Of a stretch of DNA of 64,000 nt, positions 54,458-64,000 are shown in pieces. Below the pieces are notes generated by a model, which saw only the letters and a program-made list of their open reading frames with translations, made no database searches and was not told where the DNA came from. This DNA is from Cutibacterium modestum (lineage in GTDB: Bacteria > Actinomycetota > Actinomycetes > Propionibacteriales > Propionibacteriaceae): positions 372,001 through 436,000 of the forward strand of contig NZ_BJEN01000002.1 of NCBI RefSeq assembly GCF_008326345.1. The letters run 5' to 3'. A program made the position numbers and the translations under genes. Within the stretch, counting starts at the first letter, position 1, and every line of letters begins with the position of its first letter.

Positions 54458-56986
54458 ATGTTCGAACGGTTCACCGATCGGGCCCGTCGGGTCGTCGTCC
54501 TGGCCCAGGATGAGGCCAAGGCCCTGAACCACAATTACATTGGCACTGAGCACCTGTTGCTCGGGCTCATTAGCGAGGGTGAGGGCGTTGCCGCCAAGGC
54601 TCTCGAATCCCTTGACATTTCGCTGGAGGCTGTTCGCGCTCAGGTAGAGGAGATTATTGGTCACGGTACCTCGACGCCGACAGGTCACATCCCCTTTACC
54701 CCGCGCGCCAAGAAAGTCCTTGAGCTTAGCCTGCGTGAGGCGCTCCAGATGAATCATTCCTACATTGGCACCGAGCACATTCTGCTTGGTCTCATTCGGG
54801 AGGGGGAAGGCGTCGCTGCCCAGGTGCTGATCCGGCTGGGTGCTGACCTCAACACGGTGCGCAATAGCGTTTTGCAGCTGTTGCAGGGATATCAGGGTGA
54901 CGAGCGTCAGGCTGCCACCTCCGGTGCTCCTGAGGCTGGCCCGCAGCAGTCCTCGGCGACAATTCTTGACCAGTTCGGTCGCAACCTTACCGACGCCGCC
55001 CGTGGCGGCGAGCTCGACCCGGTCATCGGTCGCGAGAGGGAGATTGAGCGGGTCATGGTGGTGTTGAGCCGCCGCACCAAGAACAACCCGGTTCTCATTG
55101 GTGAGCCTGGCGTTGGTAAGTCTGCCTGTGTCGAGGGGCTGGCTCAGGCTATCGTGCGGGGAGATGTTCCCGAGACTCTGCGCGACAAGAAGATTTATTC
55201 CCTGGATCTCGGCTCCATGGTCGCCGGATCACGTTACCGCGGCGATTTTGAGGAGAGGATGAAGAAGGTCCTCAAAGAGATCAAGAACCGCGGTGACATC
55301 ATCCTGTTCATCGACGAGATCCACACCCTTGTTGGTGCCGGTGCCGCCGAGGGGGCAATCGACGCTGCCAGTATGCTTAAGCCTATGCTGGCTCGCGGTG
55401 AGCTGCAGACCATCGGTGCGACGACCCTCGACGAGTACCGCAAGTACATCGAGAAGGATGCTGCGCTGGAGCGTCGTTTCCAGCCGATCCAGGTGGATGA
55501 GCCTTCGATCCCGCTGGCTATTGAGATCCTCAAGGGTCTGCGCGACCGTTACGAGGCTCACCATAAGATCACCATCACAGACGAGGCCATCACTGCGGCG
55601 GCGAATCTTGCGTCCCGCTACATCCAAGACCGCTTTCTGCCGGATAAGGCCATTGATCTTATTGACGAGGCGGGTGCCCGGATGAACATTCGTCGTATGA
55701 CGGCCCCCCCGGATCTGCGTGAGTTCGACGAGCGGATCGCTCATGTGCGCGTGGAGAAGGAAGCCGCCATCGACGCCCAGGACTTTGAGCGTGCTGCTGG
55801 GCTGCGCGATGACGAGAAAAAGCTTCTCGCTGAACGTGAGGCCAAAGAGGAAGAGTGGAAGCAGGGCGACGAGTCGGTACCAGCTGTGGTTGGTCCCGAC
55901 GAGATTGCCGAGGTGCTCTCTGGAGCTACTGGTATTCCGGTTTTCAAGCTCACGGAGGAGGAGTCTCAGCGTCTGCTTCATATGGAGGACGAGATCGGCA
56001 AGCGTTATGTCGGTCAGGAGGACGCCGTTAAGGCCCTGTGTCGTTCTATCCGACGCACCCGTGCCGGCCTCAAGGATCCGAAGCGTCCGGCAGGATCTTT
56101 CATTTTCGCTGGTCCGTCGGGTGTCGGTAAGACCGAGCTCACCAAGGCGCTTACTGAGTTTCTGTTCGGTGACGAGGACGCCCTCATTACCCTCGACATG
56201 AGCGAGTACTCCGAGAAGCACACCGCATCGCGGATGTTCGGGTCCCCGCCTGGATTTGTAGGGTACGAGGAGGGTGGCCAGCTCACCGAGAAGGTGCGCC
56301 GCAAACCGTTCAGCGTGATCCTCTTTGACGAGATTGAAAAGGCTCACCCTGATATCTTCAACTCCCTGTTGCAGATTCTTGATGAGGGGCGTCTCACCGA
56401 CGCTCAGGGTCGTGTGGTGGACTTCAAGAACACCGTTATTGTGCTGACGACCAACCTCGGTACTCGTGACATTTCCAAGTCGGTCAACCTCGGTTTCTCC
56501 AAAGTTGACGACGTCGAGTCCAGCTACGAGAAGATGAAGGCCAAGGTCACTGAGGAGCTTAAGGGGCACTTCCGTCCTGAGTTCCTTAACCGCCTTGACG
56601 AAATCATCGTTTTTCATCAGCTCACCCAGCCGGACATCCTGCGGATTGTCGACCTCATGGTGGAGCAACTGGAGGGTCGTCTGGGTGACAAGGACATGGG
56701 TATCGAGGTAACCCCGGCTGCCAAAGAGCTGCTGTCCAAGCGTGGGTTCGACCCGCTGCTCGGTGCCCGTCCGCTGCGTCGAACCATTCAGCGCGACATT
56801 GAGGACGTCCTGGCCGAGAAAATCCTCTTCGGCGAGGTCAAGCCTGGACAGATCGTGGTTGTTGACGCAGCCTCGGAAGGTTCCGACGAGCCGTTCGTGT
56901 TCAAGGGAACGGAGCGTTCAGAGCTGCCCGACGAGGTGCCCGAGGAGCTTACCTCCTCGGCAGGAGAGAATAATGACGGCCAGTAG
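54458..56986 (+). CDS. clpC: ATP-dependent Clp protease ATPase subunit ClpC
   Basis: 842 residues. Two N-terminal Clp-N repeats ([12 protein letters not shown] and [12 protein letters not shown]), first AAA module with [10 protein letters not shown] and [13 protein letters not shown], a middle UVR-like segment (about 420-455), and second AAA module with [11 protein letters not shown] and the [18 protein letters not shown] region. It unfolds substrates for ClpP. ATG 54458 has AAGGAGA upstream. The C-terminus is a short acidic tail. Confidence 0.97.
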   Translation: MFERFTDRARRVVVLAQDEAKALNHNYIGTEHLLLGLISEGEGVAAKALESLDISLEAVRAQVEEIIGHGTSTPTGHIPFTPRAKKVLELSLREALQMNHSYIGTEHILLGLIREGEGVAAQVLIRLGADLNTVRNSVLQLLQGYQGDERQAATSGAPEAGPQQSSATILDQFGRNLTDAARGGELDPVIGREREIERVMVVLSRRTKNNPVLIGEPGVGKSACVEGLAQAIVRGDVPETLRDKKIYSLDLGSMVAGSRYRGDFEERMKKVLKEIKNRGDIILFIDEIHTLVGAGAAEGAIDAASMLKPMLARGELQTIGATTLDEYRKYIEKDAALERRFQPIQVDEPSIPLAIEILKGLRDRYEAHHKITITDEAITAAANLASRYIQDRFLPDKAIDLIDEAGARMNIRRMTAPPDLREFDERIAHVRVEKEAAIDAQDFERAAGLRDDEKKLLAEREAKEEEWKQGDESVPAVVGPDEIAEVLSGATGIPVFKLTEEESQRLLHMEDEIGKRYVGQEDAVKALCRSIRRTRAGLKDPKRPAGSFIFAGPSGVGKTELTKALTEFLFGDEDALITLDMSEYSEKHTASRMFGSPPGFVGYEEGGQLTEKVRRKPFSVILFDEIEKAHPDIFNSLLQILDEGRLTDAQGRVVDFKNTVIVLTTNLGTRDISKSVNLGFSKVDDVESSYEKMKAKVTEELKGHFRPEFLNRLDEIIVFHQLTQPDILRIVDLMVEQLEGRLGDKDMGIEVTPAAKELLSKRGFDPLLGARPLRRTIQRDIEDVLAEKILFGEVKPGQIVVVDAASEGSDEPFVFKGTERSELPDEVPEELTSSAGENNDGQ

Positions 56987-57015
56987 AACTGATACTGGTT
57001 GACGGTTGTTGTGGT

Positions 57016-57046
57016 TGTGGCCCGGCGCATCGAGTGTCGGGCCACA
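57016..57046. terminator. Hairpin between clpC and the convergent DUF2891 gene
   Basis: Arms TGTGGCCCG and CGGGCCACA (9 bp) around a 13-nt loop, 29 bases after the clpC stop and about 50 bases before the end of the opposing gene. Confidence 0.6.
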
Positions 57047-57094
57047 GATTTGCATGTGGAGTGGAGGTGTGAAAAGGACCCCCGATCGACCTGC

Positions 57095-58120
57095 CTACAG
57101 CTTCGCAAGTGCCGCCTGCAAAGCGAAGGATACCAACCAATGGGTGGCCATGAAGTCTCCGTCGGTGATTTGTGGAGCAACCTCGCTGATCTGACGGTCG
57201 GTGGCAATCTCGATGCGACGGCGAATGTCGTCGTCAAGCCACGTGGCCAGCGCACGCAGTTGCCATGCTCGCGACAGGTTCAGCCCATAGAGGTGGGCAA
57301 GCTTGCCGTCAGTGCCATCGGTGACCTCGGGTACTTCCAGGAGGTTGTCATCAGCCTGTCCTAGCCGCGGCAGGAATGCGTGAAGCCAAGTCTCGAACTC
57401 GTCGGAGCGGTTCTCGACGTCATACACCCGAGCCATGAGGTGAGCCTCGCTCAATGCCGCCGACAAGAAGTCATTGCCGCCCGGCTCCCACGATGACGGG
57501 TAATCGATGTCGGTATCGAAAAAGCGATGGGAGTGCTTGACGATGGCCTCGACGACGTCGCTACGTCCCAGCGACCGCGCTGCGTCGAGGCACAAACCAA
57601 CACCGAAAGCGGTGTTGTCGTGGGTGCCAGTACGTACCGGGAAAGTCATCGTCGGCAGCCAGGCAAGGAGGTTATTGAAGATCTGACGACCAATAATGCT
57701 GGTAGCCGAGGCCCATTCTGGATGGTTCGCCGTGACGACCGGGGCGGCGCATGTGGCGGAAAGGAGAGCTGCCCATCCCCAGCCATATGGGCGCTCGTAC
57801 CCACGATGGGTTCGTAGGTATTCTGCCTCCACCTGAGCATTCTCATCCGTCAGGCGCACATCGAGGAGACTCGTCAGCTCGTCGATCGTTGCGCGATCGA
57901 TCGACTGATATGCGTGCTCGAGAAGGGTAAGCGCTGACCACTGCATATGCGCTGAGGAGTGCCAATCTAAACAGCCGTGGAAGCACGGGTGGAGACGCCA
58001 CGGTGTGACGTCGACATCGTTAGGTCCCGAAGACTGGTGGGCAGACCCCCATGGGAAGGGACGGTTGAGCCCGTCGGTGATGGTTCTCGCCCATCCCTGG
58101 GCGTACTGGTCGAGAGTCAC
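57095..58120 (-). CDS. DUF2891-family protein of the 5-oxoproline locus
   Basis: 341 residues, cytoplasmic. PCFHGCLDWHSSAHMQWSAL near residue 45 and WEPGGNDFLSAALSEAHLM near 215 are conserved-looking His/Trp/Glu-rich segments of DUF2891 proteins, probably an all-alpha (alpha/alpha)6-like fold. No biochemical role is known to me. GTG 58120 has AGGAGG 7 bases upstream, overlapping the DUF979 stop. Position in one operon with the DUF969/DUF979 permeases and opposite pxpABC suggests a step in pyroglutamate or peptide use. Confidence 0.85.
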   Translation of the reverse strand: MTLDQYAQGWARTITDGLNRPFPWGSAHQSSGPNDVDVTPWRLHPCFHGCLDWHSSAHMQWSALTLLEHAYQSIDRATIDELTSLLDVRLTDENAQVEAEYLRTHRGYERPYGWGWAALLSATCAAPVVTANHPEWASATSIIGRQIFNNLLAWLPTMTFPVRTGTHDNTAFGVGLCLDAARSLGRSDVVEAIVKHSHRFFDTDIDYPSSWEPGGNDFLSAALSEAHLMARVYDVENRSDEFETWLHAFLPRLGQADDNLLEVPEVTDGTDGKLAHLYGLNLSRAWQLRALATWLDDDIRRRIEIATDRQISEVAPQITDGDFMATHWLVSFALQAALAKL

Positions 58121-59103
58121 AGCAAACCTCCTGGGAAGCAGCACAGGTACATAATGAGGGTATTGCAAACCAGCAGCGGAATAGCAGTGGGGATCTGTGC
58201 CTTAATTGGGCCATAGCTGTCGTCAAGCTCAAGCAGAGCAGCTGGAACAAGATTGAAGTTCGCAGCCATGGGTGTACACAGGGTGCCGCAAAAACCCGCC
58301 AGCATGCCCATGGCGAAGACGGCGGCCATGTTGCCGTGGAAGTGCTGGATGAGCAGCGGCCAACCAACGGCAGCAGTCATCACTGGGAAAGCAGCGAAAG
58401 CGTTACCCATGATGAGGGTGAACAAGGCCATCCCAAGGCAGTAGACGCACACTGCCGCCAAGAGGCTTCCCGAGGGAAGGATCCTTGAGGTGATGCGTCC
58501 CACCGCATCTCCGACACCGGCATCGTTGAAAAGGGTGCCGAGGGTTGCCAAGAACTGCGGTAAGATAGCTGCCCACCCGATATGACCGAGCAATCGGTCG
58601 CCCTCCTTAAAAGCCACCATCGGTGAGCGCACCTTGAACATGATCATGGCTGCGGCAAGGGCGATAACGGACGCTGCCCCGAGGCCGATGATCGTCGCCA
58701 TGCCGGGTTCTAATAGCGACGCCCCGCCAATCGACAAGTTGCGCATACCAGCCACCGCGAAAATGGCCGCCACAATCGGAATGATGAGGGCAAGCATGAA
58801 GACTTTGTTGCCGAACTTCTCTGCCGACTTTTCTCGCTCGGCGTCGGTGGTCGTCTCGGTGGAGCCGCGACCCGGAAATCCACACGCGGCCAGCACGACA
58901 AGGATGAGCACCGCAATACCTTCAACGAGAGCAGGTGCAGTCTTATTGACGACAAAGCTGCCGTAGCCAAATGAGAACGCCAGAATTGTCCAAAAGGTAG
59001 TGGATCCGAAATGCTTGCTGTCGTTGCGGTCCCGTAGCCGGACGGCCGCGACAACGAGGAACAGGAGCCCACACAGCCAGTAAAACCATTCCACTTTGAT
59101 CAT
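58117..59103 (-). CDS. DUF979-family membrane protein (putative permease subunit)
   Basis: 328 residues with about nine or ten membrane helices, no export signal. DUF979 proteins occur with DUF969 proteins as a two-gene unit thought to be a transporter. ATG 59103 overlaps the DUF969 stop (ATGA), and its own stop overlaps the DUF2891 start. Likely 5-oxoproline or a related compound as substrate, by context only. Confidence 0.82.
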   Translation of the reverse strand: MIKVEWFYWLCGLLFLVVAAVRLRDRNDSKHFGSTTFWTILAFSFGYGSFVVNKTAPALVEGIAVLILVVLAACGFPGRGSTETTTDAEREKSAEKFGNKVFMLALIIPIVAAIFAVAGMRNLSIGGASLLEPGMATIIGLGAASVIALAAAMIMFKVRSPMVAFKEGDRLLGHIGWAAILPQFLATLGTLFNDAGVGDAVGRITSRILPSGSLLAAVCVYCLGMALFTLIMGNAFAAFPVMTAAVGWPLLIQHFHGNMAAVFAMGMLAGFCGTLCTPMAANFNLVPAALLELDDSYGPIKAQIPTAIPLLVCNTLIMYLCCFPGGLL

Positions 59104-59864
59104 TCGCGGACCCCCTGCTCCGGATTGCCACCCGAGGGCAGGCTGACGGTGTGGCCAGGCTCAGGGGCGCCATCGATGTCGACGTCGTCGCCTCCCTCGG
59201 CAGCCATCTTCGCGAGTTTACGGTCCAACAACCACAACCGGGGCGCGTGGATGAGGAAGGCACAAATAGCTGTTGGAATGGCCCACAAGGCGATTTGTAG
59301 GGCTTCGAGTTTGAGGTTGTAGGTAGCGTCAACGAATCCAGTGATGAGCAGAATCGACCCGATAGCAATGAAGACGTCCTCGCCGAAGAACAATCCGATG
59401 GTGTCTGACGAGGACGCATAGGAGCGCAGCTTTTCACGCATTTTGCGGGTGTATCGCGGGTGGGTGCGTCGAGCGGCAGCCTCAGCCATCGGCACTACGA
59501 GGGGACGCACCGCCTGGGCCGGTCCACCAATGGATGACAGTCCCACAGCTGCGGTGATCTGACGAACAGCAAGATAGACGGTGAGGAGTTTTCCGGCCGT
59601 CATAGACTTCATCTTTGACATCAAGCAGCCGGCCTGCTGCATGAGGCCGTGGCGCTCGAGCAATCCGATGACGGGTAGCACGACGATAAAGACCGTCACA
59701 GAACGCGAACTGGCGAATCCGGTGCCGAACGTCTCGATGATCTTGATAGGTGACATTCCGGCAATAAGGCCAGCAGTGATTCCCGCGACGGCGACCACGA
59801 GCATGGCATTGAGCCGCAATGCAAAGCCGACGACGACGATAGCCACGGCGAGCAGAACCCACAT
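59100..59864 (-). CDS. DUF969-family membrane protein (putative permease subunit)
   Basis: 254 residues. Membrane helices begin at residue 3 (LLAVAIVVVGFALRLNAMLVV), with a conserved loop SSIGGPAQAVRPLVVPMAEAA near 115 and THPRYTRKMREKLRSYASSSDTIG near 137. The C-terminal 60 residues are soluble and acidic. First gene of the minus-strand operon; GGAG precedes ATG 59864. Divergent from pxpA with 124 bp between that probably holds both promoters. Confidence 0.82.
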   Translation of the reverse strand: MWVLLAVAIVVVGFALRLNAMLVVAVAGITAGLIAGMSPIKIIETFGTGFASSRSVTVFIVVLPVIGLLERHGLMQQAGCLMSKMKSMTAGKLLTVYLAVRQITAAVGLSSIGGPAQAVRPLVVPMAEAAARRTHPRYTRKMREKLRSYASSSDTIGLFFGEDVFIAIGSILLITGFVDATYNLKLEALQIALWAIPTAICAFLIHAPRLWLLDRKLAKMAAEGGDDVDIDGAPEPGHTVSLPSGGNPEQGVRE

Positions 59865-59988
59865 GGTGCACTCCTCTCCTGTTTCTGGGGATGTTGTGGC
59901 GTCACTTTAGAGGTGACCAGACCGTCATGGGCGCGTTTACCGAGACAAACGTGTTGACCGAGAGGGATCTCGGCGTCACCCTTATGTC

Positions 59989-60759
59989 ATGGCAACTGTT
60001 GATCTCAACGCGGACATGGGGGAATCTTTCGGATCGTGGAAGATGGGTGACGATGAGTCCCTGCTGGGAATTGTCACCTCCGCGAATGTGGCTTGCGGGT
60101 TCCATGCCGGCGACGCCGTCGTCATGGGCGGGACGTGCAAAGCCGCTGCGGAGCATGGGGTGTGCATCGGCGCCCACGTCTCCTACCGGGACCTCGCCGG
60201 TTTTGGTCGCAATTTCATCGACGTTGACCCCGGACGGCTGCGTGACGAAGTCATTTACCAGTTGTCAGCACTGCGTGGAATTGCTGCAATTCATGGTGCT
60301 TCGGTACGTTACGTCAAGCCTCATGGTGCCTTGTACAACACGATCGTTCACCACGAGGCCCAGGCTAAGGCCGTCGTCGATGCAATCGGTGCTGTCAATT
60401 CCGCCACGGGCGCCGATGTGGCCATTCTCGGCTTGCCAGGAGCTTTCGTTCTTGACCTCGCTGAGCAGCAGGGTATCCGCACCCTGCGCGAGGCGTTCGC
60501 CGATCGCGCTTACAACCCCGACGGCACTTTGGTATCACGTCGCCAAGAGGGGTCGGTGTTACATGACCCTGACGAGGTCGCCGAGCGGGTCGTGGCTCTG
60601 GTGACTCAGGGATCGGTGACTGCTATCGATGGCACCGAAGTGGCTATTAAGGCCGATTCGGTGTGTGTCCACGGTGACACCCCGGGTGCTGTTGCGATGG
60701 CTACGGCAGTGCGTGATCGCCTTGCTGCCGCTGGAGTGGAACTGCGGGCTGCCGCATGA
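59989..60759 (+). CDS. pxpA: 5-oxoprolinase subunit A (LamB/YcsF family)
   Basis: 256 residues. The family start VDLNADMGESFGSWKMGDD, ANVACGFHAGDAVVMG and VKPHGALYNTIVHHE are all present. With PxpB and PxpC it forms the prokaryotic ATP-dependent 5-oxoprolinase, which opens the pyroglutamate ring to glutamate. ATG 59989; its stop overlaps the pxpB ATG. Confidence 0.93.
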   Translation: MATVDLNADMGESFGSWKMGDDESLLGIVTSANVACGFHAGDAVVMGGTCKAAAEHGVCIGAHVSYRDLAGFGRNFIDVDPGRLRDEVIYQLSALRGIAAIHGASVRYVKPHGALYNTIVHHEAQAKAVVDAIGAVNSATGADVAILGLPGAFVLDLAEQQGIRTLREAFADRAYNPDGTLVSRRQEGSVLHDPDEVAERVVALVTQGSVTAIDGTEVAIKADSVCVHGDTPGAVAMATAVRDRLAAAGVELRAAA

Positions 60760-61373
60760 GATTGTTGCCGGCCGGGCGAACAGCTGTGCTCGTCGAGCTG
60801 GATGATGCCGGTCAGCGTCGACGCCTGCATCGGACCCTGAGTGAGCATCCGGCGGTAGGAACGGTAGATCTCGTTCCAGCTCAGACGACGGTGCTCATCG
60901 AGGTCGAGTCAGCCGGCCAATTACCAGATGCCGTCGTTCATGTCCAGGAGCTGATCGCCGATGGATTGGAATGCGTCGAGGAAGGAGCGCAGGAGGCCGT
61001 TGTGGTACCAGTTCGCTATGACGGGCTGGACTTGTCTGACGTGGCGGACGTACTCGACATGGCCACTGACGAGCTGGTGAGACGCCATAGTGATCAACAG
61101 TGGACGGTGGAATTCGCTGGGTTCATGCCCGGATTTGGGTACATGTCCGGAACTGATTGGCCTTACCGGGTCCCGCGTCGGGACAGTCCTCGAACCAGGA
61201 TTCCGCCGGGCAGTATCGCCTTGGCCGACGGATTTACAGGCGCCTACCCACAAGCCTCCCCGGGGGGCTGGCAGATTATTGGCACGACTGACGCAGTGTT
61301 GTGGGATGAGAAGGCCGACCCGCCAGCCCTACTAATTCCGGGAGCTGTCATCAAATTCGAGGTGGCGAACTGA
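60756..61373 (+). CDS. pxpB: 5-oxoprolinase subunit B (KipI/allophanate hydrolase subunit 1 family)
   Basis: 205 residues. The family core is EFAGFMPGFGYMSGTDWPYRVP (near 123), then RTRIPPGSIALADGFTGAYP, the cyclophilin-like CAHB domain ends. ATGA overlap with pxpA; TGATG overlap with pxpC. Confidence 0.93.
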   Translation: MRLLPAGRTAVLVELDDAGQRRRLHRTLSEHPAVGTVDLVPAQTTVLIEVESAGQLPDAVVHVQELIADGLECVEEGAQEAVVVPVRYDGLDLSDVADVLDMATDELVRRHSDQQWTVEFAGFMPGFGYMSGTDWPYRVPRRDSPRTRIPPGSIALADGFTGAYPQASPGGWQIIGTTDAVLWDEKADPPALLIPGAVIKFEVAN

Positions 61374-62242
61374 TGACCCACTTCGTAGTGGAGACGGCCG
61401 GGCCGAGAACCCTCATCGAGGACGCTGGCCGTCGCGGTTGGGCGGATCTAGGAATCAGTGGCTGCGGGGCGTGGGATCGTCAGGCCTATCTGGACGGTGC
61501 CCGACTCGTCGGCAATGGTGCTGGGTTGGGGTGCCTGGAGATTCTGCTCGGACCGGTGCAGTTGAGATGTGTCGGGGGACCTGTCCTAGTTGCGGTGACA
61601 GGTGCTGATGCTCAGGTCGATCTGGATGGCGCGCCGCGGCCCAATGGCTGGGGTTTTCTCGTGACAGATGGTCAGACGGTGAGCATCGGCGTGCCAGTGA
61701 GCGGATTGCGAAGTTATTTTTCTGTGACCGGAGGGATTAACGTGGAGCCCACCTTTGCCAGCGTTTCAGCCGATCCGACCCGTGAGATGGGTCCGGCCCC
61801 TCTCAAGGCAGGCGACCGCGTCAGCGTCGGTGACGGTCCAGCTGGCCTCATCTCGACGAATCCCGTCGACATGCACCAGGTGCCGATGGAACTCGTCCTT
61901 CATGGGGTGTGGGGACCTCGCGACGATTGGTTTACCGAAGCTGGGCGGCGTTGCCTTGAGGAGACCCATTGGCGCGTCGGGGAGGCGAGTGACCGCGTCG
62001 GAACGCGGCTGGAAGGACCATCCCTGGAAAGAGCGGTGACCGGGGAGTTGACGAGTGAGCCGGTGATGCGAGGTGCAATCCAGGTGCCTACCTCGGGAGT
62101 GCCTCTGGTCTTTGGGCCGGACCATCCGACGACGGGCGGTTATCCGGTTATTGGGGTTGTCGATCCCGAGGATGCTGACCGTCTTGCCCAGGCGCGGGCA
62201 GGGGTCGTCGTCAGATTCGTGATGGCCGCTTGCGACTGGTGA
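61373..62242 (+). CDS. pxpC: 5-oxoprolinase subunit C (KipA/allophanate hydrolase subunit 2 family)
   Basis: 289 residues. TLIEDAGRRGWADLGISGCGAWD at the start, then RSYFSVTGGINVEP, and GVPLVFGPDHPTTGGYPVIG near 242 are the family landmarks. It completes the 5-oxoprolinase and is the last gene of the operon. Confidence 0.93.
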   Translation: MTHFVVETAGPRTLIEDAGRRGWADLGISGCGAWDRQAYLDGARLVGNGAGLGCLEILLGPVQLRCVGGPVLVAVTGADAQVDLDGAPRPNGWGFLVTDGQTVSIGVPVSGLRSYFSVTGGINVEPTFASVSADPTREMGPAPLKAGDRVSVGDGPAGLISTNPVDMHQVPMELVLHGVWGPRDDWFTEAGRRCLEETHWRVGEASDRVGTRLEGPSLERAVTGELTSEPVMRGAIQVPTSGVPLVFGPDHPTTGGYPVIGVVDPEDADRLAQARAGVVVRFVMAACDW

Positions 62243-62254
62243 CGGCTATTAGCT

Positions 62255-62264
62255 TGAGATCTCA
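62255..62264. promoter_or_regulatory. Palindrome upstream of the MFS gene
   Basis: TGAGATCTCA, a perfect 10-bp palindrome in an AT-rich stretch 13 bases after pxpC and about 140 bases before the MFS gene. AT-rich promoter-like sequence follows (CTTGTTTATAGTGTGATAAC). Possibly an operator for an exporter repressor not encoded here. Confidence 0.3.
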
Positions 62265-62405
62265 TCTATAAGCATAATTCCTAGTCGAAGACTTGTTTAT
62301 AGTGTGATAACGCAGGTTTCGGGGACGATGTGGCGCATTCCCTGGCTGACCTACGGGGGTACGATCGCTTCTTGACTACCCTCTTCGTTTCTCCTAGGAG
62401 GCCTC

Positions 62406-63892
62406 TTGCTGTCTGAGCAGTCGTCCGTCGCGCATGTCGAACACCTTGCTCGGGACCAAGATGGACATGTCATCACTGAGGAGCAGGCCTGGAGCGCACT
62501 GTGGGCCCTTCTCATCGGTTTCTTCATGATCCTTGTCGATACGTCAATCGTTACGACCGCTCTGCCGGCGACCATCCGCGCCCTTAACGCCAACCTCAAC
62601 CAAGGCGTGTGGATCACGAGCGCCTACCTGCTCACCTATGCGGTCCCGTTGCTGATTACCGGGCGTATGGGTGACCGCTGGGGGCCGCATCGGATGTACC
62701 TCATCGGCATGGTCGTTTTTGGAGTTTCTTCACTGGCATGTGGCCTGTCTCCGACGATTGGCGTCCTCATCGCTGCTAGGGCTGTTCAGGGCATCGGCGC
62801 TGCCCTCATGACCCCGCAGTCCCTGTCGATGATCACCCGGCTCTTCGCACCGGAGAAGCGCGGGGCTGCTATGGGTCTGTGGGGAGCCACTGCCGGTGTC
62901 GCGAGTTTCGTCGGTCCTGTGCTCGGCGGCATCCTCGTCGACACCCTGGGTTGGGAGTGGATTTTTTCGTCAACGTCCCGGTTGCCGTCATCGGGCTGTG
63001 GTTGGCTATCCGTAATGTGCCTGCCCTCGAAACTCACGGCCACGCCTTCGACTGGCTCGGCGTCGTCCTATCGGGTATCGGCATGACCCTGCTGGTTTTC
63101 GGCATTCAGGAGGGAGAGCAGTACAACTGGGGGACGATCACTGGCGTCATTTCCGTGCCGCTGCTCATCATCCTCGGTGTGGTCATTATGGTGCTCTTCG
63201 TCGTCTCGCAGACGCAGCGGGTACAGATCCGCCTGCATGCCCGTTCGACCAACGTTGAGCCGCTGGTTCCGCTGCGGCTGTTTACTAAGCGAAACTTCAC
63301 CCTTGCCAATATCGCGATCTTCCTTGTGGGCATGCTAGTGACCGCCTACTTCCTGCCGACGGCCGTCTATCTGCAGAATGTGCGCGGAAAATCCCCGACA
63401 GTTGCTGCCCTATTGCTGATCCCAACCGCTGTTGTGTCCGGCGTGCTGTCTCCGCTGATTGGACGGGTTCTCCAACGCCGTCGGTCTGGCCGGATGGCTG
63501 CGATTGGCGTCGCGCTATATGTGATTTCCTCCCTCGGATGGTGGCTGTTTACGGTGCCATCGACCGGACTGTGGGTGTTCCCGCTGTTATCTGCCATCAC
63601 CGGCGTCGGTGCGGCTCTTACCTGGAGCCCAATTTCTCTGGTTGGTACCGATGACCTCGGCCAAGCCGACGCTGGAGCCGGTTCGGGGGTCTATAACGCC
63701 ACCCGTCAGGTCGGGTCAGCTTTAGGGTCGGCTTTCATTGCAATGATGATGGATGCCCGAATCATGGCTCGTCACAACTTGGGCCGAGGCCTTGGTGAGT
63801 CGATGTTCATCACGATTAGTGCCGGAACGATCTGCGTGATCGTCTGCGCATTCTTTGCGGACTTTCAGGGTTCACGTCAGCGTGATTCGTGA
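62406..63892 (+). pseudogene. MFS exporter, DHA2 family (EmrB/QacA-like), frameshifted
   Basis: A 14-helix drug:H+ antiporter-type transporter. Frame 1 (62406-63086) holds helices 1 to about 5, with the motif A-like TGRMGDRWGPHRMYL and LGWEWIF, then derails. From about 62967 another frame reads FFVNVPVAVIGLWLAI and continues to the stop at 63892 with the remaining helices. Adding one T to the six-T run at 62962-62967 restores a single 495-residue protein (WEWIFFVNVPVAV is the family pattern). TTG 62406 has AGGAGG upstream. Broken, or a sequencing error in a homopolymer. Confidence 0.88.
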
Positions 63893-63958
63893 GCGCACTC
63901 ATGTAAGGCCGATCGATGGTGGCATGGATGCCCTTCGCCGGACCCCTAGGATAATCAC

Positions 63959-64000
63959 ATGAGGATTGCCATCGGAGGGTTTGCCGGCCTTATCGGCACA
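63959..64000 (+). CDS. Start of an unidentified gene, cut by window edge
   Basis: ATG 63959 opens MRIAIGGFAGLIGT, 14 codons running off the end. The glycine-rich start resembles the first strand and turn of a nucleotide-binding fold, but too little is present to name it. Confidence 0.4.
   Translation, partial: MRIAIGGFAGLIGT

Noticed and set aside
55229-56668. 479-codon minus-strand frame
   Set aside because: Mirror of the clpC coding sequence; no start signal and no domain.
1-64000. CRISPR array, rRNA genes or insertion sequences
   Set aside because: No regularly spaced repeats, rRNA or transposase genes were seen anywhere in the window.

Overview
This is 64 kb of chromosome from a high-GC Gram-positive actinobacterium. 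The best guess is a cutaneous propionibacterium (Cutibacterium, C. acnes-like). This rests on overall base composition, GTG/TTG/CTG starts with strong GGAGG-type ribosome sites, and actinobacterial markers: Lsr2, a RicT/PSP1-like protein, DUF3180, a tilS-hpt-ftsH-folE run, ClpC, and a Lys-rich tail on topoisomerase I. The species is inference; no database was searched.

Layout. 0-7.4 kb: information processing (3' part of topA, an unrecognised gene, tmk, holB, a DoxX protein, a RicT/PSP1 protein). An exact 336-bp tandem duplication spans the tmk-holB junction. 7.4-16 kb: a secreted alpha/beta-hydrolase lipoprotein, a DUF885 protein, tRNA-Thr(CGT), a TRIC/UPF0126 membrane protein, a flavin amine oxidase, a class I glutamine amidotransferase. 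14.9-23.4 kb: an M19 dipeptidase and a C39-like cysteine peptidase, divergent from a five-gene peptide ABC transporter operon that ends in a class A beta-lactamase-like protein. It looks like a peptide or muropeptide scavenging module. 23.4-33.4 kb: zinc-ribbon membrane protein, SixA-like phosphatase, Trm11-like methyltransferase, pyrophosphatase, then dacB-tilS-hpt-ftsH-folE.

33.4-49.3 kb: an Flp/Tad type IVb pilus island between folE and folP: prepilin peptidase, RcpC/CpaB-like, TadZ, two TadE-like pseudopilins, TadA, TadB, TadC, a histidine kinase and LuxR-type regulator, Flp pilin, a TadG-like protein, an OmpA-domain protein, lipoproteins and a long pilin-like protein. Five of its genes carry frameshifts or in-frame stops, so the pilus is probably not functional as sequenced. 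49.3-52.5 kb: folP-folB-folK-DUF3180 and a coiled-coil membrane protein.

52.5-64 kb: an orphan NuoD-like protein lacking the quinone-site residues, divergent lsr2, clpC, and a 5-oxoproline island (DUF969, DUF979 and DUF2891 divergent from pxpABC). It ends with a frameshifted 14-TM MFS exporter and the first codons of an unidentified gene.

The observations most worth following are the lesion-rich Tad island with its long pilin-like protein and a repeated operator-like motif, the quinone-site-less NuoD paralogue, the tmk-holB duplication, and DUF2891 in the 5-oxoproline locus.
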